Shown here in pieces: positions 1 through 12,100 of a stretch of 64,000 bases of DNA (the stretch's first letter is position 1; each line of letters opens with the position of its first letter). The DNA is taken from positions 26,536,001 to 26,600,000 of the forward strand of contig NC_135240.1 in the NCBI RefSeq assembly GCF_947623445.1. Reading direction: 5' to 3'. Made by a program: the position numbers and the translations under genes. The stretch comes from Clavelina lepadiformis (Eukaryota > Chordata > Ascidiacea > Aplousobranchia > Clavelinidae). The notes beneath the pieces were generated by a model. It searched no databases and was not told where the DNA came from. It saw only the letters and a list, made by a program, of their open reading frames with translations.

Positions 1-141
1 AGTTTATGTTCTAGTTAACAGCAATGGTACCAGAATAATAGTGATGATAAATACCACAAAGCGTGTGCTACGTAAAAACATCATTTCGAGAAAAAACATG
101 TCATCTATGAGCCAATATCAGGTCGCCCTGGTGCCACTTAC

Positions 142-3100
142 GTTTGTATAAAGGCGCTGTGGGATAAATTTGACGACAGACTTGTCGATGGGTTCAATAA
201 TCGCAATGGCGTGTTGACTGGATCGCTGTAAGACGTGTTGTACGACCAGGTCACACACCGCGTAGATATTCTGAAAATAATGCGCGAAGACCAGGGTTAA
301 GATTCAATAGAAGGTTCCTATTAAACTGGAACAAATCATGTCTTTAACTGTCCGCCTCATTTATTGCCGTTGCTTTACTAAATAGTTAACAGACGCATAT
401 TAGAATGTTATAATGGCCGTATTCCTAGTTTTATCAACTGTTACTATAAACGCGACTATTCTACAGGACACTGTGACGTCATTTGCACCTCGTTTCTTTG
501 AACGTCGCCTGGGTTGTCCGCGTTCTTTGATCTCTTCAGGTTCTCCGCCAACCTCTTGATGAACCCGTAGCTCTCTGGATGATCTTTGGTGAGGAGAGGA
601 TCCAGGATGAAGTGGATGCAACTGGAGTATGATGAATTTATGAAGAAAAAGTTTCATCTCAACCCAAAATCGCTTTATCTCGTTAGATAGGGCATTAACA
701 TTTTTTTTGCGAGTTCTATATCATTCGTGTGCAGTTTTTTTCTAAAAGTGGCCACAGCAAAGAAATTTTCAAGCGATCGAAAATTTCATAGACTAACTGC
801 TAATTGTCTGCTGTCGGTGAAAAAGTATAAATTTTCAGAGACAGTTAGAGAATTTTAAAAGATCGTTTCGGTCCAAAAAACAACTTAAAAACCACTGTTC
901 ATGCAAGTTGCGGTGTCTGACATACTCCTTGATCCTTGCGAGGCTGCGTTTCGAGATCCCTTCAAGGAAATCCGGATCGTTGGCGAGAAGATAGATGAGG
1001 TAGGGAAGCATGTACTCTGGCATCATCGTGCTCTTCATCGCTGGATATAAAGATAACTTGTCAGATACCCAGAAAAACGAAGCTCGACAAATGCTTCTAG
1101 AACGGACAGGTGCATTATCGTACCGGGGTACAATTATCGAATCTGCTCCACTCATGCATGTCAATATGAAGGGATTATGACGTCATAATCTATAAACACT
1201 CGGTCCCGATACTGTCGCGCATAAATAAGCGAGCTAGCCACCAATCACCATAGAACAAACAACAATTTTTATAACTCACTGGCGCCGATGGCGTTCTGTT
1301 TGTTAAAATCTCGAATCCGCTTGATGAGCTGATGATAAAGGAACGACCCGTGTTCTCGCTGCTCCTTCTGCTTCTCCTGCACAGAAAGAAGAACTCGAAT
1401 GACGCCGACAAGCATACGTATGTGCCAGCGTGCTTGTGACAGCAATTTACCTGAGACACGGTTGCGAATAGAGCCAGGAAGGAAATATGGATTTCAAATT
1501 TGTACAAAGTTTGGTAGAGTTTGGTCACAAAGTTGCGTCGTACTTCCAAGACGGAGTCCTAAACAACAAAAAACTCATTTAAGTCATTTAAATATAAGTC
1601 ATTTAAGCCGTAAGTTACTTAACAAGTCACTTAAACCTGAAACATAACCCACTCGACCATCAAGCAAAACACAGCAATAAGTGAGTTAATACAAAGTGAG
1701 CCGGTACTGGACAGCAAAGATTATTGTCACAATGATTGAACTTACGTTTATGAGCATGGCCAGCTCCTGATATATGTCTGGTTTAAACAACTCCTTGAAC
1801 TCTGTAACTCGGGCAATTTTCAGCACACAGTACGCAGCTTGTAGCCGAAGATGAGACATGTCGGTCTAAAACATTGACATCAAATAACGTTTGTTGCATG
1901 AAGTTACGCAAGTTGACGGAAGGTTACAATGATATAGAACAAGTCAATATAAGACAATCCTTGATGCGCGAAAAAGGTTCACTCTAGTAAGGAAAAGGTT
2001 CACCAACCTTGGATATACTGCCACTCTTCATGAGGTCGCCGTCGTTGTGCAACATGTGCTGTAACAAGCGCAGAGTCGAACCACAGCAATCGCAATCATT
2101 GGAGCGGAGTCCTTGCAGCCACCTCACCATGCACTTCATGCCGGCGATCTGCGATAATTTTATCAAATTAAACTTGACCATGTTTGGAAGAAACAGTTTT
2201 TGGCAGTGGTTTTGTTTTCTACAAAAAAAGAAGTCCCCAAAGTAACCTACAGTCTGGCAGCTTATGTTAAGTGTCGGCAAATAGTCACTCGCGACCCGAA
2301 CAGTGGTGAGATTTTGTATGTCGGGTCGCGGCAGAATTTATTAACTTATAAAGCGGGATTACATTAGAAATTGTTCCACTGCACAGAGGTTGTTTCGATT
2401 ACAAGAATACGACTTTCACTGATGTAACAACCCCTGGGTGCGTCAAACTTCATAACTCATTATTACGTCACTTTATCATCAGTTCATCACTATTATTTCT
2501 GTTCAATGAGCCATCTAAGTTCCAGTTTAAGTTGTGCAGCTATGGCGGCATCACAGCTACAATCAACTCTATGGGGCATCTACCAAAATAGGTCTCACGT
2601 AACAGGCAAGTGTTTGGAAAAAACTAAAAAGTAAAAAATTTCGAGTCCCTTCAAAATTGTATGTTAATGTTTATGAGACGTTCGTGTCAAGAAACTTTTT
2701 GGGCATTTGTTTGTGCGTTGGGCAAGAAACAACTTTTGACCCTTGCCCTGAGCAACCGTTACAGACAAAAAGTCAATAGCACCATTATCTGAGACTAACA
2801 CATACTATAACAACAGAAATACCCATTGTGAAAAATCAGACAAGGCCAGAGAAAAGTATTCGAAGAAACTGAAGGAAAATTTAAGTACTTTAATTATTTT
2901 ATTCACTTCAAGTGCTAATTATGTCAATAATGGTGATTAGTTGATTACCAGCCAAGTATGTCAACCTCGGTACTTGACCAACTTATATTGTTTTACTGAG
3001 CTAAGAAAATTCCTCATAAAAACCAAAAGCCTACAACACCCGGTATTCCCAGGCGGTCACCCATCCAAGTACTAACCGGGCCCGACGTTGCTTAACTTCC

Positions 3101-6100
3101 CAGATCGGACGAGATGGGGTGTACTCAACGTGGTATGGTCGTAGGCGAATATATGTCGCTTAAACAACGGTTTTATTCTTAGTGGTTTTGCATCGCACGA
3201 TTTCATTTACAGATTCTTCAATTGGTTGCTATATTATGTTTGTTCAAGTTTATTTCAAGCAATTTTCAAATAACTTGTTATACTTCAAACAAGCTCATTA
3301 ATTGTAGAATTTAAACAAGTCAAGCTGGTCTTGTAGTCTATGGGACGTTTTGGGAAATAATGGGTCGTAAAAACGTCAAACGAACATCTCTTTAGGTCGA
3401 GAAAACTTTAATTAATCAGCGCGAGCACTTTGCAAAGATTTAATCAGTCTACGAGTCGCCTTACTGATGTAATATAACCCCATTGTGCGTCACATTCAAA
3501 ACCCCATTATTTCGTATTAAGTATGACAACTAATAAGATGGGGTAGAAGCTTATGATTACGAGGAAAAACTTACATATTATTTAAAAAATACAATCACAA
3601 ACATTCTGGCGGTTCAATTTCATTCAAAATATTTTGCGAAAAACCTTGCTTGGGAAATGTTTAACTCAGAATACATTACTCTAGTCCAGGACCATTTTAT
3701 GTGGATCGCACTTGAAAGCAACTGTCACCCTTGGCTTAAATAAAAGTAAGAATGAAAAATAATGCCGGAAATATTGCCGCTATAAATTGCATACATTGTA
3801 CTTACTTTGGTTTTTGATTCTTTGCTTAACTCATTCTTCTCGCACCATTTCATTTCCTTCCTTTTTCCTTTTGACTGATTAGATCCAGTGTTTGTTTTCA
3901 TAATTACCTAGTCAAAACAATTCCAAAAACTACAGCTTATACAGCAAGTCTCGGCCACAACGTTAATCTAAAACGCACCAACGAACAACCGGTTGACGCC
4001 CACCAAGTAAGTACATAACTGAGCTGATATGATTTGTGACAAAGATGAACAGATAAGTACAGACAAGATATGTGTAAAATACCTGTTTGACTACAATGGA
4101 TGCGACAATTCCCCGTAGTTGGCTGGAAACCTTCTCAGGCAACACTTCCGCGATGCATCCAAGAGCAGTCAGCACCGATTCCATCTGCTTGCATGGAGTG
4201 TTCGCCGAAGTTGCGATTTCCTTGCAGTAGTCGAAGACCTACGAACAATGAGAAAATATAACCTTGATAATATTTGCAACGGGAGCTTGACAGCTGATCG
4301 GTTATGCGAGAATTCTAACCCTCTCCCTGTTAAAGATTCAAACCGCAATTCTAAGAATTGTCGTAAGTAGTCAGTTGTCGAGGTAATAGCCAAAGACCTG
4401 CGATCAATGATTGCAATGGCAGCTAGAACACATAACTCTTTGGACAGAATCGCCACATGGCAAAGACACACTCCTGGAAACTTATTAATTGAAAAGAAAT
4501 CAATTGTAAGGAAACAAATCGGCAATATCACCTGCATTAGTGGTACTTCACGCACTGATGTGAACTTGTTTATGCAGTATATCGCATGCTTCACTTGACT
4601 GGGAGTGCCTGATTTTGCTTTGATTTTCAACTCAGGAAGCAGAACCCTGCAAATGGCTTGGTTAAAGCTACTAACATTCTCATCCAACAGCGCGGCGCTA
4701 ATAGTTAACACAGCGACAGAGGTAGTCGTTTGATGTAAACTCACGATCTTATTTCGGTGAAGTTCTCTTCAATCAAAGAAGATGTCTCTTGTAAGATCGT
4801 GAGAGATTGCAGTACGACGAAATCTTCTTTGGTGCGGCGTAAAAAGCCCAAAAGTTCTTCAAAACATTCAACCGTGCAGAAAAGATATGGGGCCAGTTGA
4901 GAGAGACACTGAAAGAGAATGATAATAAACATGTATTCATAATAAATAATGAAATGATATAATTATAATTCAAAGCTGTATTGACTTATTAAGGCAGTGA
5001 TTCTCAGCCTTTATCTAATTGCGGATCCCTAGCTATGATGACTCCTTTCATGCACACCCCAACTTCACATATGTTACTTAATAGTTTATAAAGCAAAAAC
5101 AAATGCAAAACTTGTGAATTCCCAGACCACCCTTGGGGGTCAAGTTAGTAACGACTCGATTAAGGTTTCGTGCAGTGCATTCAAGTTACGCTCGCAGTTT
5201 AAAAATCTTGTTAGACTATTGATAACAAAACTACAAGCTTAATTCGATGACAATTTTGCTGCTGTTATTTTGCTACATCAATCATTTACTAACCACATCC
5301 TCACCCGTAATAACTCCATTGCTCTGAGTTGGGCGTCTTCACAGTTCAGTTCATCGATGTCTGACAATCCGTCAAGTGACTCTTTAACCAGAAGAAACAG
5401 CGCTCTGCAAATAAATAAGGTCAACAAATCTGATGTGCCTAGTGGTGTTTTCCATGTAAAATTATCATAAGTTTTCAAATCCTTCGAACCTTCGAGTAAA
5501 TAGTTTATAACACTTACAAAAAACAAAAATTACAAAGATCACACGATTAGAAACAAAAAAACTACGAATTTACTTTAAAGAAGTGGAATCGAGAATGACG
5601 GGAAGAATGATTGCTCGCTCCAAGAGACGTTGAGCCGTTGCTTGGACTTGCCTCGGTTCTCCGTCTGTTTCAAGTTTTTTCAACAAATCTCTCTGAAAAT
5701 ATATTCAATTTACAAACTGTGATTACAGGATAAAAGTATTTGGTCCAGATTTTGGAGGATAACTTGATGAGTACTATTTAACGTAGATGCAATGAAACTT
5801 TTTGATGCAACAATATTTCATAGTGAATTAATTTAAATGAGGTTTTGTGTTATCGATAGTACTTAAAGTGACATAAACAATAACAAACTGCATATAATCC
5901 CCTGTAATTTGAATGTTTTTTATCGGTATATATTTGTAGTTAATACAAGTTATCACTTGAGTCAGCCATTACACATTTTGCAATAAAAAGCCTACCAAAG
6001 CAATTGCTACCGGCAATAAATGGCAGACAATCACATCAATAAGCTGTTGAAAGGATATTAAACAAACATAGGCTCACCTTATACACAGTGAGTACACAGT

Positions 6101-9100
6101 GAAATATGTACAAGTTAAATAAACATGGCGAAAAAGAGAAAAGGGCAAAGGAGAAAAGAAAAAAATCTGAAGAGAACTTTGATGGTTTTGAGCTGGTTTA
6201 AGTGGATAGCGTAACAAGTTGTTGAAAGGTGGATGGGAGTAACACAATTAATTTTTAACTATGTATTTATAGCAACAAGGCAATATAACAGATGTGATTA
6301 ATTATGAAGTAACAACCGTGGTGTATTTGTGCTGAGACAAATCACCCACAAAGACGACAATATAATTAAGGCATGCTGAAACTTGCCTAAAATATCTAAA
6401 TGCAGCTTAAGCCAAATCAAAGTAAGAATGCAGATGTTAAATTCCTAACAGCAAGCCAGAAAGCAGCAGAGGAAAGAAGCAGAAAGCATGATTGATATAA
6501 GCGATAAAGTGATTCGTTTCGCTCATGACCAAGGGCACACGAAAGCGAACAAGGAGACCATCAACTGGAATGAACTAAACACATCATGCGGCAACCTTCA
6601 GTTCAAGGAGACATCGAACTCAACGAAAACAACTCTGCATGCTCGAAATGATGAAAGCTACGCTATGCTTATAGACCAAGTTAAAGTGGAACCCTTGGAG
6701 AGACTTCCGGACAAAGACCCGATTTCAATGGTGGCAATGGACAATGCTCTTGACAATGGGCATTTACCCATTGGCGAAAGTGTGTTTGTAAAAGACCATT
6801 ATGTGTTGAATGTGACTAATCAAAAAGAGCTCTGCCAAGTCACATTCAAGCCAAGCTTTAGAAATACAGCTGTGAGTGAGATTTGGTGGGCTTCCACTTT
6901 ATACTATCCGAACACAAACGGAACAAGAAGAGGTTCCCAAGATGTGACAAGAAAAGTTGTTTCACCAAGAAGCAAAACGGCATCAAATGCTTTCAACCAG
7001 ACGGGCAAAAATTTCACAAAAATTTCTCTTTCGCCAAAATTCCCTACCAAATTTAGTATCAATTCGATAAAGCCAAAAAAAGTTCAACTTTCAGCAAAGG
7101 ACAGGCATAAAGTGGTTTCTAAAATACCACCAGGTATAAAAGTTCCGTTGGAGATCTTGCAATCAGTTTCAGAGGAATCGGGTACATTTGAAGTCGATTA
7201 CTTTCTGTGGGGGAAGGTCGCAGTGACTGTCTGGGGAAAGCCATACAAGCTGAGGATCACCGACATATTAGATCCCAAAAACAATTCTTCATTTGAAAGG
7301 TAAATGCATTTTGTACTTAACTGGTCACTAGGCAACGCCATTCTTTTCCAATCAAAAATATACATAAAGTAGGCAAGTAGCTTTACCATTCTAAATCTTA
7401 AAGTTGTAAACTGTAATAAAAGCAACTGATCCACAAATTGCCTATCCAGGATTACTCTATCAAACACCAATGCGAAGCAGGAGCACCAAAGCATTGCTGA
7501 AGAGGAAATACAAGCCATCAAATTTACCTTGCAAGGATGTTACAAGTGCACCAGAGTTAGTTACGAAATTAAGCTTCGTATACCAAACTGTATTCTCAGA
7601 CGACCATCATACAGTGTAAGTATGCTATACTAGATCAACCATTTTTATGCTATGTTCTATAAAAGTGTTGTATCAACACCGTAAATGATGGTCTGTTGTT
7701 GGATTGCTGATAAGATTAATTTAGTCGAACACAGGTTTAAAATTAAAAAAACCTCAACAATATATGTATATAAAATAGTTGTTGAGGGCCCTATTCGATA
7801 TAAAGTCACACAAAAGTGTTTTGCAATTTACTGATAAACGTGAAGTGAAGTTTTACTTGTAGATATAAAATACTTTACTTTTAAAACATGAAGATGATAT
7901 CACTAGAATGTACATGTGACACCACGGAACTGCCACCAGAATTGAACCAAGAACATGTGCTACCTCTTAATAATAAGAACCTTGCTCAAATAATGTTCCG
8001 CTGGAAGCAAATACTTTACTCCTTTCGTGGTAAGTAACCTCTAGTTACAAGAGCAACAACAACTTCTGCGTTATTATTAATCTTCTTTGACGATACTGAT
8101 GTTAAGTTACAGTTTTTTAAACAATTGAACTTCTCTATTCAAGATAAACACGACAACAAGGAAACTGAATGGCTTTGGAAAGCGCTACTTTGCACTGACA
8201 CTGCGCTGGCTAAAATAGCCATCACTGCAAATGTTGACGTGACCTGTGAAACATTGGCCACCATAGACAAGTTGGTTGTGACTATGCTTCTGTGGAAAGA
8301 AGATTGTATGGATTTAAACCAACTTGGAAATGTTAGATCAGCAGACAACATCACATTGCCTGAACAATGGACAATTGACCTTATCCAACAACTTTATCAA
8401 ATAGGAATTCCTGTCCCAGTTATGAGCTTTCTATGGTTGAAGCAAAAAGGTGGGAAATAGTTATGAATTCACCCTTCTGTCTGTGCAGCCTTCTAAGTGA
8501 TAATAATTACCAATTGCGTAGATATGATAATAGCAACAACATTTGTATAGTGCCCTTTATCATTAAGAAGAATCGCTCTAAAGCGCTCAGCAGTCACATA
8601 TAGAACAAGAGCAGTGACGAATAAAGTATAAAACAACAAGGATAGAGCTACTTAAGTTATAAAAGCATATAATTACTATGTTACAGAAATTTCCGATGAA
8701 ATGCTTCTGAAATACACGTGCCCTGTCCACAAGTTTGGGCCCGATGCAACTTTAGACTTAGATGATTTACCTCTTGCAATTCATAGCAAAATGTGTGCAC
8801 CCTTGCCAGATAGGGTACTGATTAGGTAATGAAATCTCTTCACAAGTTTTACCACAATGTGGAATACTTTTAAGGTACTGGTGATGTGATAAGAAAACGA
8901 GCGTCAACATCTTGTATTTGTCAAGGTTATCGCAACGTTGGTCGGAGCAAGATGGGTGGATGTCAACCGCTCTACATCTTGGGATCGATCCAAGCAACAT
9001 CCGGAGCTTGGCAACAAGCAGCATTCAGTTTACAACGATAACGGAGAAGTATCTGACCGTGCTAAAACTGTGGAGGATGAGACACAGGAGAAGCAGCGTG

Positions 9101-12100
9101 GAAGTCAGCTCTGGATCACCAGGCCAGTGCTCGACGTGGGATTTGTGCAAAGAGCTGCAGGGCATGAATTTGTCGGTGCCTGTGTATGATTTCTTATGGA
9201 GAGAAACAGAAACCACTCCATGAGATGTTTATTTTTCTTGTAAATGTGCTCTGATGACCGACAATTACAAACTTTATTAAACTGCCACAGAAGTTTTGCG
9301 TTTGCAGAGGATGATGGCAGTGTTGTGTTTAAAAAATTGATGGTCTTGCATTAGTAATACAATGATGATTATCTTGATGTGAGATAAATGAAAACGTGAT
9401 GATACTAGTGCATGTTTAGAGCAATTTTTCATGATGGTAAGAAGAGGAAAGCCAAGAGCAGAGCAGTGTGGTCAAACAAAAAAATACACAGCACAAATTC
9501 TAAATACACAGGCAGGTCGTACAAAGTTCTACTGATGTGCCAAACACCAAGCTACAAGAGCAATGACCAGTCGTTATCTTTAAGTATTTAGCCCAAGTAT
9601 AATCATATACAGTATATATACATATATATTGTTAACTGGTAACGACCAACTAAACAAGTGACAATAATTTATTCGCCAAACAATGAGTTATTTTTAGGTG
9701 GCATGCTAAAAATAAAAATGATGACATAGGTTAATAGAATAGGACAACTAAGAACTTATTATATACAAACATATATATGATATACACTTAAAATTTCATG
9801 TCTTTTGATGTATATCAGATATTACGAACTGAGTACGTATTGGTGTTTTTATACTGCGATGTTACATCGCCTGTTTATGTTACAAGTAACCCTTTAAACT
9901 CTATATAAATGAAAATTTCAGTTTATTGCCAGACCAGCACAACCAGTGGCAAACCAACTATAAAAACTATATACGTCAAAACTAAAATTACCAACTATAT
10001 TGGCAAAAGCATCTCAAGCTAGCTAATAATAGTTTGAAGTTTTATAAAGCTCGATCAACCATTTAGAAAATTGCATTGCAACATCATTAAGTTCATATCA
10101 ATCAAAAACGATTTAATCAATCAAACGTCCTCTACTGGACTTGTGCATAATTTCAATGAACACCATATGTATCTCTGAAATCCTTAATTTCCGAGTCAAA
10201 CTTCACACACTTACCACAGTCATGGCAATCTTCTGGCTGGAATAGTTGTCTCCAACAATATAGGTCAGCCACTGCTTGATCTTGGCGTCGCGGAACGCAA
10301 GATTGATAAATTTTCTCAGATTTTCCCGAGCTTGCTGTGGGTTGCCGGGCAACTGCGATGCGATGATGACAACCTTGTGCCAGACGACCTTGTTGCGGTC
10401 GTCGTCCTGTCATGTTCAGTAGCAGTAGTAGTAATGCGACTGGACATATAGATCTAATAACAGTACTTACGTCTGAGACAGCAAATGCATCAACAATGTC
10501 TTTCAGTGCCAGCCGGATTCTTCTTTGTTTCTTTAACATTTCGATAAAAGCTCTGAGATACAAAAAGTCGCGAAACAGGAAGTTGAAAAACGAGCCAAAA
10601 AGTGTTAGCAGACAAAGTTAAGCGCACAAAGCGAGGCACAAGAGCTTACTTGACTGCTCGATCATCAACCGTGGTATATAATTCCAGCAATTGCTTCATT
10701 CTTTCAACATTGGGAAGTGAATATGGCACCAAACCGCTCACCATCACGTGCTCTAACAGGAGACTACAAAATAAGATAACGTACCATTTACTAATCTAAC
10801 TGTAATAGGTGGAGCGTTTAGACAAGAGTATAATCCTAAGTACCAGTCTTCCAAGTTCTGTCTGTAATAAACATGCAGCAGCTTGCTCTTGAAGGACTGC
10901 AACCTTCTCATATGCATTCTAGACGTGTCGCTGCCAACGCTGTATTTCTTGTAGATTTCACCCATGGCGCGTATCACTGCCTCACGCACGCGCCACTTGA
11001 GATAAAAATTATGGCTGTGTCAAACTACTTTAACAATTAAGTAACCAATGTTAGCAATTATGGTGATAGTGTTCATACGCTTAGTAACGTTTTCAACTCA
11101 ATAACTAGAATATTTTTAAAACATGATACAAGAAAGTATTCAGTGAATTTAGTTCAGGTAAAATTCCTCAACATGACAAATAAATACAATCAAACTGTTC
11201 TTGAAAATAATGTCAGTATCGGTATCTAGATTTCATAACTTTTTTGCCACCTTTTTGTCGAGTACTCTTTCTTTCAGGAATTCCAAAAGATCGTCGGAAG
11301 CAAGTTGCAAATCCTTGAGAGCAATTCCTCGGATGCACATCACCACCGCCATCCTCACCGTTTCGTCCGTGTCATGACGACGCGGCTTGAAGAAGGTGAC
11401 CACTTCCTTTGAAAATGGAGACTCTCTGCCGAGGTTGATTATGAGATGTCGATAGAATGTAACACAGGTAGCACGAACCTGAAAATAAAATCATAGAAGC
11501 ATGAATCAGATGAAGATCATCAACATAAAAAGTTTGGAAATATGACAATAAATGAATATAGAGTTAACAGAATTTATTGTAATTAAGACTGATAGTATTG
11601 AGCTATTTTGAAACTTAAACAATGAATAAACGAATAACTGGTTGTGAGAAAAGTTTTATCATATTATTTCCATGTCAACTTACCTCAGGGTCAATATCAT
11701 TAAATCGACCCAAAAAGCAATTCCATAAAGTTGGATATTGTGTTGCCAGGTTAGAATTCTTCTCCGAGAACATTTGTGATAGCAACGTGACCACCTGAAG
11801 ACGCTCTTTAGGATCATCAACCTACAAGCAAAGTCTTATCATGACTAACTAGTCAGATCTGATGAAAACCAAACATAAAATCTTTTAGCGTATGTCAAGA
11901 AACTGAAATAGGGAAATACCCTTAATTTAAGTTCGAGCTGGGGCAGCGTGTTGAGCAGAAGCGTTGGGGTTATTTTATACAGTTCCGGAATAAGCTTGGT
12001 CCAGTGTGACGACAGACGACTCACTTCACCTCGATTTGCCAGGATAACGTTCTGAAAAAACTGAAACAAAAAACTGCAGCCTTAATATGAGTTACCTGAG

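Noticed and set aside
4169..4744. Long minus-strand ORF suggesting one large PDS5 exon
   Set aside because: Family alignment and phase show two exons (4646-4532 and 4238-4083) joined directly in phase 0; the stretch between them has no match to PDS5 and is an in-frame intron.
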